Assembly: GCA_009780315.1 (NCBI GenBank)
Contig: WRAH01000025.1
Coordinates: forward strand, 1-37,532
Origin: Defluviitaleaceae bacterium
GTDB lineage: Bacteria > Bacillota > Clostridia > Lachnospirales > WQUN01
Reading direction: 5' to 3'
DNA: 37,532 nt
Part shown: positions 1-6,687 of the stretch, piece after piece
How positions within the stretch are numbered: the stretch's first letter is position 1
Layout: every line of letters starts with the position of its first letter
Translations under genes and position numbers: made by a program
The notes under the pieces: generated by a model
Told to the model about the DNA's origin: nothing
The model's database searches: none
The model's input: only the letters and a program-made list of their open reading frames with translations

Positions 1-154
1 CCATATCAAAACCTTGCCCCCATTGAAATGAAAGCAAAATAATGATAAACTTACCGCGTAGTGGCGGTGAAATTCCGTGGATGTGTAGGTGACGTACTCT
101 GCTACCTTGCATTCGCCATGTGGGCTTCTAGAACCACATGGTCGCTACGTGCCT
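1..154 (-). ncRNA. Putative structured non-coding RNA, running off the left edge
   Basis: No convincing reading frame covers this stretch, but the minus strand looks like a folded RNA. It follows a good promoter (159-187) with a predicted start at about 152-154. Near its 5' end is a perfect 8-bp stem, CCATGTGG with CCACATGG (plus 116-123 and 134-141), with a 10-nt loop. Further on is a second stem, CCGC/GCGG (54-57 and 64-67), with loop CACTAC. The 5' segment CGTAG (145-149) can pair with CTACG (57-61), overlapping the second loop, so a long-range helix or pseudoknot is possible. No T-tract terminator is visible, so the 3' end is probably outside the window. The family is not identified. It vaguely recalls the raiA-motif RNAs of Firmicutes, but this is only a recollection to test. 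Confidence 0.5.
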
Positions 155-158
155 AAAT

Positions 159-187
159 ATTATAACATTGTCTTACAAAAGAAGCAA
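159..187 (-). promoter_or_regulatory. Sigma-A type promoter of the left-edge RNA
   Basis: On the minus strand TTGCTT (182-187) and a consensus TATAAT (159-164) are separated by exactly 17 nt. Transcription would start at 152-154, at the beginning of the structured segment. It lies just past the terminator of the AI-2E gene and points the same way, so the RNA would be an independent unit. Confidence 0.6.
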
Positions 188-219
188 ACATTGTTTTGAC
201 TTTCTCGTCAAAAAACCAC

Positions 220-267
220 AAAACCCCCTGAATATCCTAAAAAGCAAATGGGATATCAGGGGGTTTT
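220..267 (-). terminator. Rho-independent terminator overlapping the AI-2E stop codon
   Basis: Arms at 220-237 and 251-267 pair over about 17 bp with one bulged A (core CCCCCTGA/TCAGGGGG). A T-rich run follows on the minus strand, and a shorter one on the plus strand. The stop codon of the AI-2E gene (256-258) lies inside the stem, so a terminating ribosome would cover the hairpin. Confidence 0.75.
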
Positions 268-1404
268 CTTGTTAAAACCATGCTCGCGCTCCACTTTTCC
301 AAATTTCTTGTATTCATAATGGTCAACAACACTGTCGAAAATGTCTTTCAAAACAGCAACAATAGGGATAGCCACAATCATACCTAAAGTGCCTGCAATA
401 GCTCCGCCTACTGTTATGCTAACAATGACAAGATAAGGACTGATTTTAAAAGATTCACTCATTAGTTTAGGTTGAATAAAGTTTGCGTCAAGTAATTGAA
501 TGATTAACAGCGAAACTGCTGATATAGCTCCCTTTGTGATACCTTGGGTAAAAGTGACTAGGATGATGGCAATGACCGTACCAAGAATTGACCCTACATA
601 TGGTATATAATTTAATACAAACAGTATAATGCCCAAGACCAAAGCATACGGTGAACGCAGGATAAATAGCAGTATGATGGTGAGTATACTAACAATGATT
701 CCGTCAATGGTTTGGGTGCGTATATACTGCCTAAAGTATTTATTTAGCCGAACACAAACTTCCGTGGCTAAAAAACTGGCTTTTTCAGATGCAAATACCC
801 TGAATAACCTATGGATAAGTGCAATTAGCCTATCCTTTTCAAGCAAGATATATATTGCTGAAATGAAGGCTACAAGTCCGCCAATGGCTGCTGTCCCAGC
901 ATTCATTATGGGTCGTAAAAGGTTTTCTATGCTGAAATCTCCAAACATATTTCCCAATTGCTCAAATATTTTTTCTTCACTAATATTCCATCTAAAAAGT
1001 CTCAAGTTATTGATGTAGTGAATATAGCCCACTACACTTTCCCAATAATCAGGAATGCTATCAATAAAAAGTGATATGCTTTTCGTGATAGCGGGAATAA
1101 TTAAGATGAGCGATACAACAATAATCAAAACCAAAATCAATAATGTGATAAGAACACTTAATAACTTCTGCCCTTTGAAGATAAACTTATTTTTTGACCT
1201 TGCAAGCTGTCTACGTATACTGCTGCATGGCATATTGAGGATATATGCAAGTAAAAAACCATAGAAAAATGGAGATGCCACAATCCATATTTGATTAAAA
1301 AAGTGAAGCCCGCCTGAAACTCTATAAGCGACTATAATTGCTAAAGCAAGCAAAAAATAAGGCAGTAGAAATTTGAACCGATTGAGTTTTAATGGGTTAT
1401 TCAT
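256..1404 (-). CDS. AI-2E family transporter-like membrane protein
   Basis: A 382-residue polytopic protein with hydrophobic segments at about 12-30, 38-60, 82-108, 170-188 and several from 232 to 350. The segment containing NYIPYVGSILG, followed by a glycine-rich stretch and a PxL(M/V) helix near residue 310, is typical of the AI-2E/UPF0118 family. Members have been linked to autoinducer-2 export, Na+/H+ antiport or metabolite efflux, so the substrate here cannot be stated. Length is normal (350-400). The ATG is preceded by AAAGGATG. The next gene is divergent, so this is probably monocistronic, and its stop codon is embedded in its own terminator. Family assignment is firm; function is not. 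Confidence 0.85.
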   Translation of the reverse strand: MNNPLKLNRFKFLLPYFLLALAIIVAYRVSGGLHFFNQIWIVASPFFYGFLLAYILNMPCSSIRRQLARSKNKFIFKGQKLLSVLITLLILVLIIVVSLILIIPAITKSISLFIDSIPDYWESVVGYIHYINNLRLFRWNISEEKIFEQLGNMFGDFSIENLLRPIMNAGTAAIGGLVAFISAIYILLEKDRLIALIHRLFRVFASEKASFLATEVCVRLNKYFRQYIRTQTIDGIIVSILTIILLFILRSPYALVLGIILFVLNYIPYVGSILGTVIAIILVTFTQGITKGAISAVSLLIIQLLDANFIQPKLMSESFKISPYLVIVSITVGGAIAGTLGMIVAIPIVAVLKDIFDSVVDHYEYKKFGKVEREHGFNKKTP

Positions 1405-1489
1405 AAATCAGCTCATCCTTTAACATATAACATAGATATATGATTTTAGGTTTTGCAGAAGGCTAAATAATATTCGTGTAAAAAAAGTC

Positions 1490-1518
1490 TTGACAAAAAG
1501 GTTAGTTTCAGCTAACAT
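1490..1518 (+). promoter_or_regulatory. Promoter of the iron-chelate ABC operon
   Basis: A consensus TTGACA (1490-1495), a 17-nt spacer and TAACAT (1513-1518) lie 33 bases before the first permease start. A dyad covers the spacer and the -10 box, and a second lies just downstream, so bound repressor would block polymerase. Confidence 0.7.
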
Positions 1519-1541
1519 GTAAATAGTTAGTTAAGACTAAC
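1501..1541. promoter_or_regulatory. Two tandem DtxR/IdeR-like operators
   Basis: Two dyads share the form GTTAG-N6-CTAAC: GTTAGTTTCAGCTAAC at 1501-1516 and GTTAGTTAAGACTAAC at 1526-1541, with centres 25 bp apart. The first overlaps the -10 box; the second covers the start region up to the coding start. Half-site GTTAG/CTAAC is the core of the known DtxR/IdeR iron box (TTAGGTTAG-CTAACCTAA family) and unlike a Fur box. Iron-dependent repression of the downstream importer is inferred. Confidence 0.65.
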
Positions 1542-1550
1542 CTTGATTGG

Positions 1551-2570
1551 ATGATTTTTATGATATGGAAACGTATTATCATGAGTGTACTTTTCATCGG
1601 GCTTGTGATTGCTTCTATCATGATAGGCTCTTTTGCCGACATGAACTTGGCAACCCTTCGTGCAGGGGATGAAAATGCATGGCTGGTGTTTTGGCATAGT
1701 CGCGTTCCGCGCACGGCAGCTATTGTACTGTCTGCCGCAGGGTTAAGTGTTGGTGGGCTGATTATGCAAGCCATCAGCCGTAATAAATTTATGTCTCCAG
1801 GCACAAGTGGTGCGACAGATGCCGCCGCACTGGGTTTACTTTTGGCATTTATCTACTTGCCTACAAATGTAGCCATTACGATTGGGCGGCTGGTCATTCC
1901 CGCTGGTGTTGTACAAACGGCACTTGCCTTTGTCTTTGCGCTGGTTGCCACCATTATATTTGTAATGATTATTAACAAACTAAAAATCCGTGAGGTCGTT
2001 TATATACCTCTTTTGGGCATGATGTATGGTGGAATGATTGCCGCCGTAAGCTCTGCCATAGCCTTTCACCACGAGGCAATTCAAATGCTTAATGCCTTCA
2101 ACTTGGCAAGCTTTGCACGGCTTGGGCATTTTGAAATGATTTATATTGTAACCATTCCTTTGATTTTTGTGGTTTTTTATGCCACAAAGTTTAGCATTAT
2201 TGGGCTTGGTGCAGATTTTGCTAAAAACTTAGGCGTTCACTATGACCGTGTGGTGTTTTTGGGGCTTTGTATTATTTCGCTTATTAGTGCAGCAGTGTTT
2301 GTTTCTGTTGGCCCACTCCCCTTTGTTGGGCTTATTATTCCCAATATGGCAACTACGATATATGGCGATAATCTTAAAAAATCTGTGATTGATCTGATGA
2401 TGTTTGGTGCAGTCTTTGTTCTGTTTTGTGACATTCTTAGCCGCTTAATCATATGGCCTTTTGAAATGAATGTGAGTGTTACAGTCAGCCTTTTAGGCGG
2501 TGCTATTTTTATGGTCTATCTGATAAGGGGGATGTCAAGTGGCAGAGTCCGTCAATCGAAAACAGCTTAA
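1551..2570 (+). CDS. Iron-chelate ABC transporter permease (FecCD family), first subunit
   Basis: A 339-residue membrane protein of the BtuC/FecCD family, which forms half of the channel of ferric-siderophore, haem or cobalamin importers. The family signature RVPRTAAIVLSAAGLSVGG (about 50-68) is followed by MQ...RN..MSPGTSG; the later GPLPFVGLIIPN segment near 257 is also diagnostic. About nine hydrophobic segments are visible. Gene order permease-permease-ATPase-lipoprotein and the sequence flavour resemble the Bacillus yclNOPQ (petrobactin) and Campylobacter ceu systems, but the ligand cannot be read from sequence. The start is uncertain: ATG 1551 or ATG 1560, neither with a strong ribosome binding site, partly because an operator occupies the space. 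It overlaps the next gene by 32 bp. Confidence 0.88.
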   Translation: MIFMIWKRIIMSVLFIGLVIASIMIGSFADMNLATLRAGDENAWLVFWHSRVPRTAAIVLSAAGLSVGGLIMQAISRNKFMSPGTSGATDAAALGLLLAFIYLPTNVAITIGRLVIPAGVVQTALAFVFALVATIIFVMIINKLKIREVVYIPLLGMMYGGMIAAVSSAIAFHHEAIQMLNAFNLASFARLGHFEMIYIVTIPLIFVVFYATKFSIIGLGADFAKNLGVHYDRVVFLGLCIISLISAAVFVSVGPLPFVGLIIPNMATTIYGDNLKKSVIDLMMFGAVFVLFCDILSRLIIWPFEMNVSVTVSLLGGAIFMVYLIRGMSSGRVRQSKTA

Positions 2571-3591
2571 CAGGCGCATGATTATTGTCTTTGTCGTCCT
2601 TGCAGTTCTTATGGTTGGGTCGATTACCCTATACATTTTTTCCCGTACGTATTTTAATGCTTGGCGGTTGAATATTCCCATGACCCCCTTAGCCTTTGAA
2701 CGTATTATGGGTAGGACAATTCCCGCGGTGGTTGGCATGGTGTCTGCCAGTGTCATCATTGCCTTAGTCAGCCTTTCTTTTCAAACAATCACCCAAAGCA
2801 GAATCCTAACCCCGTCAATGATTGGTTTTGACTCGGTGTTTATAGGCACACAAACCCTTCTGGTTTTTGCATTCGGTACATTTACTCCCTTCTTTCAAAG
2901 CCCGATTTACAACTTTTTTGTAACATCTGGGGCAATGGTTGCAATCTCTTTGTTGATGTTTGGTTCAATTTTACGCAGAAGCAAGAATAATATTATATTT
3001 TTGCTCATGTTTGGACTTGTGCTGTCTGGTATAGTCAGCAATGGTGCGCGGTATATACAAGCACTAATGAGCCATTATGATTTCTACCAAGTGCAAGCTG
3101 CAACGGCGGTTACTGTAATGAACATGAATACAGATGTGATTCGAGTAGCCGTGCCAATTATTATCATTGTTGTAGTGTTATTACTCATAAACCACAGGAC
3201 ATATGACGTTATGAGCCTAGGTGCAGAACAAGCAACAAGCCTAGGTGTCAACTATCAACGTCAAATGACTTATACACTGATTCTTGTTTCTATTGGCATG
3301 AGTGTTTCCACGGCAATGATTGGTTCTCTTACATTTTTGGGTTTACTGGTTGTAAATGCCGCAAGGGAACTCATTAAAACACATCGACACCTCCCCCTTT
3401 TCATATGTTCTGCGGCAGTTGGAATCATTACACTTGTGCTAGGCTCTGCCGCAGAGCAACTCCTCTCAGGCGGAATCCCCATTCCGTTTATAGGCACAAC
3501 CTTACAGGTCGCTATTCCTTTGACCACAATTATTAACTTAGTCGGTTGCACGTATGTGTTTTATCTGATTTTAAAGGAGAATCGCATATGA
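2539..3591 (+). CDS. Iron-chelate ABC transporter permease (FecCD family), second subunit
   Basis: A 350-residue FecCD-type permease, partner of the preceding one; the two would form the heterodimeric channel. An N-terminal helix (about 14-34) is followed by repeated hydrophobic segments. The motif SLTFLGLLVVNAAR near 265 corresponds to the conserved cytoplasmic coupling region of the family, which contacts the ATPase. Translation starts at GTG 2539, preceded at suitable distance by AAGGGGG (2525-2531), inside the upstream gene, so the two are translationally coupled. The stop codon overlaps the ATPase start as ATGA. Divergence between the two permeases is normal for YclN/YclO or CeuB/CeuC-type pairs. 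Confidence 0.88.
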   Translation: MAESVNRKQLNRRMIIVFVVLAVLMVGSITLYIFSRTYFNAWRLNIPMTPLAFERIMGRTIPAVVGMVSASVIIALVSLSFQTITQSRILTPSMIGFDSVFIGTQTLLVFAFGTFTPFFQSPIYNFFVTSGAMVAISLLMFGSILRRSKNNIIFLLMFGLVLSGIVSNGARYIQALMSHYDFYQVQAATAVTVMNMNTDVIRVAVPIIIIVVVLLLINHRTYDVMSLGAEQATSLGVNYQRQMTYTLILVSIGMSVSTAMIGSLTFLGLLVVNAARELIKTHRHLPLFICSAAVGIITLVLGSAAEQLLSGGIPIPFIGTTLQVAIPLTTIINLVGCTYVFYLILKENRI

Positions 3592-4364
3592 TTGAAGTAA
3601 AAAATATAAGCCAGTCCTATGTCAAAGGCGGGCATGTTAAAACCCTTGATGATGTTAGTTTGACCGTGCGCGAAAAAACAGTCACCGCATTGGTTGGTGC
3701 AAATGGCGCAGGAAAATCTACCTTGCTTGGCGCAATGTCAAATGTGGTGCAAACCATGTCGGGGCAAGTTTTGCTGGATGGTGTAGATGTACGCAAAATA
3801 AAAACCAGCGAAGTTGCAAAAAAAATTGCTTTTTTAAAGCAAATCCAACAAATAAGCATTCGTATCACGGTGAATGACCTTGTGGAATTTGGTCGATTCC
3901 CCCATTGTGGCGGGCGTTTAAAGGATATTGATAAACAAAAGGTAAATGAAGCTTTAGATTACATGATGATAGGCGATTTACGTGACAGATTTCTAGACCA
4001 ATTATCAGGGGGGCAACGTCAAAGGGCATTTATTGCAATGATTTTGGCACAGGATACGCCATATATTTTCCTGGACGAACCTTTGAATAACCTTGACATC
4101 AAGTATTCAGTTGAAATGATGAAAATTGTCAAAAAACTTGTGACAGAACTTGATAAGACTATTGTAGTGGTTTTACACGACATAAACTTTGCATCTGCTT
4201 ATGCAGGGCATATTGTTGCCATGAAAGACGGCAAAATATTAAGTGAAGGTTATCCTGATAAAATGATTACAAAAGAAGTGCTAAACCCAACTTTTGACCA
4301 TGATTTTCACATCATTGACCATGATGGAAAACGTGTATGCTTGTTTTTTGACCATAATCAATAA
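3588..4364 (+). CDS. Iron-chelate ABC transporter ATP-binding protein
   Basis: A 258-residue ATPase that powers the two permeases. Walker A GANGAGKST is at 37-45, a Q-loop lies near 85, the signature LSGGQRQR starts at 139, Walker B YIFLDEP is near 159-165, and the H-loop is in VVLHDINF. All catalytic residues are present. The start chosen is ATG 3588, preceded by AAAGGAG and overlapping the upstream stop as ATGA; an upstream in-frame start at 3546 would lie inside the permease gene and lacks support. The family is FepC/FecE/YclP. The substrate depends on the lipoprotein encoded next. Confidence 0.92.
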   Translation: MIEVKNISQSYVKGGHVKTLDDVSLTVREKTVTALVGANGAGKSTLLGAMSNVVQTMSGQVLLDGVDVRKIKTSEVAKKIAFLKQIQQISIRITVNDLVEFGRFPHCGGRLKDIDKQKVNEALDYMMIGDLRDRFLDQLSGGQRQRAFIAMILAQDTPYIFLDEPLNNLDIKYSVEMMKIVKKLVTELDKTIVVVLHDINFASAYAGHIVAMKDGKILSEGYPDKMITKEVLNPTFDHDFHIIDHDGKRVCLFFDHNQ

Positions 4365-4376
4365 CTTGTTAATCCG

Positions 4377-4392
4377 AGGGTTTATGAACCCC
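4377..4392 (+). other. Small intra-operon hairpin before the binding-protein gene
   Basis: GGGTT (4378-4382) pairs with AACCC (4387-4391) around a 4-nt loop, and an A-run/T-run stretch follows. It lies between the ATPase and the binding-protein gene, where such stems often stabilise the downstream mRNA or partly terminate. That role is inferred. Confidence 0.35.
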
Positions 4393-4433
4393 TTGATTAT
4401 AAAAAAAATTTTTTCCTGTAGGAGGATATTAAA

Positions 4434-5585
4434 ATGAAGAAGTTTCTTATGAGTGGTTTACTTGCAGTAGGTATGCTGTTTGCCGTGACAGCTTGTGGAG
4501 AAGATACTGTTCCTGCCGCTCAAGTGCCAGAGGCAGTGATAGTAGAAGATGCTACACCTGTAACACTTCCAGAGGTGATTGACGTTGAAGAAGCCGAAGC
4601 TGACGAAGCTGGTGCAATCATACCGCAAATGGTGACAGTCACTTACCATGATGCAGAAAGAAATCCACATCAAGTCAGCCTAATGCAAATGCCTACATCT
4701 GTAGCGATTTTTGACTGGAGTATTCTTGATATTCTATACACTGTAGGATGGGAGAAAACAGGCATAGAAACCTTAATTCTTCCTGCAACAGCTACACTTC
4801 CCACAGAAGTTTCATGGTTTGAAAACCAAGATTTTGTTATTCGCGGCGGAACACTGCATTATGTAAACTGGGATGTATTGGACTTAGTTCAGCCAGAACT
4901 TGTCATCCTTGGTATGCGCTCCTTTGCACACAATGCCGCAGGTGAAACAACATCACCAGAAGTTAGAGCGGAACTGCGTCAACAAGCCGAAGCAGACAAT
5001 CCAAATACAGCTTTCATTCGTTTATCACACAGTTCTGCCCGTTCAGAGTTGCTTGCAGATACATCTCATAATGTGTATGTACTTCAACAAATTTTCCCCC
5101 AAATTGCTGACGAACTTCAAGCCTATCTTGACAGAATTGTAGAAGACCTTAACTACATTCAAACCAGAGTACAAGCATCTGATATGACTGCGCAATTCGT
5201 AATGATTTGGGCAGACCGTATGTCTTTGTTTTTGCCAGAAGGACGCTTCCACATGATTCATGACGAGTTTGGATTTACTCCAGCGGTGTATGAACAGCCA
5301 CAATGGGCAGCCGACCAACATGGTTTTGACTCAAGAGCTGAGTTCTTGCTTTCAGCCGACCCAGATATTATCTTCTTGCTTGACCGTACAGACATGGTAA
5401 GCCCAACAGGGGGCGTAGGCGTTCAAAACTTCATGGCAGACAGCATCATTCAAAACACATCTGCTTACCAAAATGGTCACATTTATGTACTGGAAGGTAA
5501 TGCGTGGTATACTGTAACTGGTGGATTTAGTGCAATAGATACAAAAATTGCTAATATTATGGCATTTGTAAATACACTGGAATAA
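4434..5585 (+). CDS. Iron-chelate ABC transporter substrate-binding lipoprotein
   Basis: A 383-residue secreted lipoprotein. The signal peptide ends in the lipobox VTAC with lipidated Cys21. Residues 22-65 form an acidic, proline-containing linker without a fold, then a FatB/CeuE/YclQ-like periplasmic-binding fold begins (VTVTYHDAERNP onward). The conserved style is visible in PTSVAIFDWSILDIL near 86 and WDVLDLVQPELVIL near 146. It would capture the iron chelate outside the membrane and hand it to the permeases. ATG 4434 follows a strong AGGAGGA. It is the last gene of the operon, closed by a clear terminator. The cluster_2 importer class (helical backbone, FecB/CeuE) fits; the exact siderophore is unknown. 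Confidence 0.85.
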   Translation: MKKFLMSGLLAVGMLFAVTACGEDTVPAAQVPEAVIVEDATPVTLPEVIDVEEAEADEAGAIIPQMVTVTYHDAERNPHQVSLMQMPTSVAIFDWSILDILYTVGWEKTGIETLILPATATLPTEVSWFENQDFVIRGGTLHYVNWDVLDLVQPELVILGMRSFAHNAAGETTSPEVRAELRQQAEADNPNTAFIRLSHSSARSELLADTSHNVYVLQQIFPQIADELQAYLDRIVEDLNYIQTRVQASDMTAQFVMIWADRMSLFLPEGRFHMIHDEFGFTPAVYEQPQWAADQHGFDSRAEFLLSADPDIIFLLDRTDMVSPTGGVGVQNFMADSIIQNTSAYQNGHIYVLEGNAWYTVTGGFSAIDTKIANIMAFVNTLE

Positions 5586-5605
5586 AATAATAAGGTTTGC
5601 AATAG

Positions 5606-5654
5606 AGCCGCATATCCCATTTATTATTGATAGTAGGGATATACGGCTTTTTTA
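5606..5654 (+). terminator. Terminator of the iron-uptake operon
   Basis: AGCCGCATATCCC (5606-5618) pairs with GGGATATACGGCT (5636-5648), with one mismatch, and is followed by TTTTTTAT. A classical Rho-independent terminator 20 nt after the binding-protein stop. Confidence 0.9.
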
Positions 5655-5676
5655 TGTTGATTATGCTGAATTGCAC

Positions 5677-5705
5677 ATGACCTTTTCTAAGATATATGTT
5701 ATACT
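5677..5705 (+). promoter_or_regulatory. Candidate promoter of the folate one-carbon operon
   Basis: ATGACC (5677-5682), a 17-nt spacer and TATACT (5700-5705). The -35 matches TTGACA at four positions. The leader of about 130 nt contains a GCCGA/TCGGC hairpin (5724-5744) and the tandem repeat. I looked for hallmark bases of tetrahydrofolate and ZTP riboswitches and found none. Confidence 0.5.
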
Positions 5706-5758
5706 CGTACATATAAGCAACCTGCCGAGGATTCTTTATTCGGCGTAAATGACTACGA

Positions 5759-5847
5759 GGCGCATTTAAAATGAAGTCTGACGTATCAGCGAAGGCGCAT
5801 TTAAAAATGAAGTCTGACGTATCAGCGGAAGGAGCATTTTAAAAATG
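5759..5847 (+). repeat. Tandem repeat upstream of folD (two full units and a partial third)
   Basis: Unit 1 (5759-5791) and unit 2 (5794-5827) are identical apart from one A in an A-run. Each begins GGCGCATTTAAAA, continues with ATGAAGTCTGACG and ends TATCAGCG. A degenerate third unit, GGAGCATTTTAAAAATG (5831-5847), is the real ribosome binding site and start codon of folD. The duplication therefore copies a whole translation-initiation region, with GAGG or AAGG before an ATG each time. Confidence 0.85.
5771..5842 (+). CDS. Possible 23-codon leader peptide with a repeated MKSDVSA motif
   Basis: The tandem repeat is open in frame: ATG 5771 begins MKSDVSAKAHLK and continues MKSDVSAEGAF, ending with TAA at 5840-5842, two bases before the folD start. 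GAGG at 5757-5760 could act as its ribosome binding site. Both units keep the same frame, although the A-run difference between them is compensated by unit spacing. There is no run of a regulatory amino acid as in classical attenuators. It may be translated and couple ribosomes to folD, or be a by-product of duplication. Confidence 0.3.
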   Translation: MKSDVSAKAHLKMKSDVSAEGAF

Positions 5848-6675
5848 GTTTTAGATGGCAAAGGTCTTGCCAAAAAGGTTTTGGAAAACGTGAAGGCGCA
5901 AATTGAAAGCACAGGATTAACCCCTGGGCTTGCTGTGGTCATCGTGGGAGATAACCCTGCGTCACGGGTTTATGTAAACAATAAGAAGAAAGATTGCGCC
6001 GAATGCGGTATTAAAAGTGAAGAGTTTGCTTTGCCGGAAAATGCAGGGGAAGGGAAGCTGTTAGCGTTAATTGATGAACTGAACAACCGCAAAGATATCC
6101 ACGGGATTTTGGTGCAATTGCCCCTTCCTGTTGGATATGCCCAAGAAAAAGTCATTCAAGCCATTTCACCTGCAAAGGATGTTGACGCGTTCCATATGTT
6201 AAATGTGGGGCGTATTTTCACGGGAAATTACTCTTTTTTACCTTGCACTCCAGCAGGTGTTATTGAGCTTTTAGACGCATACGATATTGACCCAAAAGGT
6301 AAACATTGTGTTGTGGTTGGGCATTCTAATATTGTAGGAAAGCCTATGGCGATGATGTTATTACATCGACATGCCACGGTGACAATTTGCCACATTCATA
6401 CGGTTGATTTGGCAAGTTTTACACGACAGGCAGACATTTTAGTATGCGCTGTAGGTAAGGTTAACTTGATTACTGCCGACATGGTGAAACAAGGGGCGGT
6501 GGTGATTGATGTAGGTATCAACCGTAAAGAAGGGGGAGGCATTTGCGGTGATGTAGACTATGAAGCCGTTAGTGAAAAGGCATCATATATCACCCCTGTT
6601 CCTGGCGGTGTTGGGCCTATGACCCGCGCATTACTCATGCGCAATACATTAGAAGCTGCAAAAAATCTTAATTAG
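5845..6675 (+). CDS. folD: Bifunctional methylenetetrahydrofolate dehydrogenase / methenyltetrahydrofolate cyclohydrolase
   Basis: Cytosolic enzyme interconverting 5,10-methylene-, methenyl- and 10-formyl-tetrahydrofolate. At 276 residues it has normal length. The folate-site tyrosine and lysine lie in SRVYVNNKKK (about 39-48), followed by the family motif GILVQLPLP (about 91-99). The nucleotide-binding motif is GHSNIVGKP, with His where many homologues have Arg and E. coli has Ala, so cofactor preference is open. The C-terminal signature TPVPGGVGPMT is intact. ATG 5845 is preceded by GGAAGGAG. It begins a tightly spaced run folD-fhs-glyA-folC, 12 nt before fhs, that supplies formyl- and methylene-tetrahydrofolate. 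Confidence 0.97.
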   Translation: MVLDGKGLAKKVLENVKAQIESTGLTPGLAVVIVGDNPASRVYVNNKKKDCAECGIKSEEFALPENAGEGKLLALIDELNNRKDIHGILVQLPLPVGYAQEKVIQAISPAKDVDAFHMLNVGRIFTGNYSFLPCTPAGVIELLDAYDIDPKGKHCVVVGHSNIVGKPMAMMLLHRHATVTICHIHTVDLASFTRQADILVCAVGKVNLITADMVKQGAVVIDVGINRKEGGGICGDVDYEAVSEKASYITPVPGGVGPMTRALLMRNTLEAAKNLN

Positions 6676-6687
6676 AGGGGTTTTAAA

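Noticed and set aside
5759..5827. CRISPR-like array
   Set aside because: Only two direct units with no spacer of regular size and no cas gene.
5586..5844. Riboswitch (tetrahydrofolate or ZTP type) before folD
   Set aside because: Gene context is suggestive, but I find none of the conserved core segments of either class; only a small hairpin and the tandem repeat are present.
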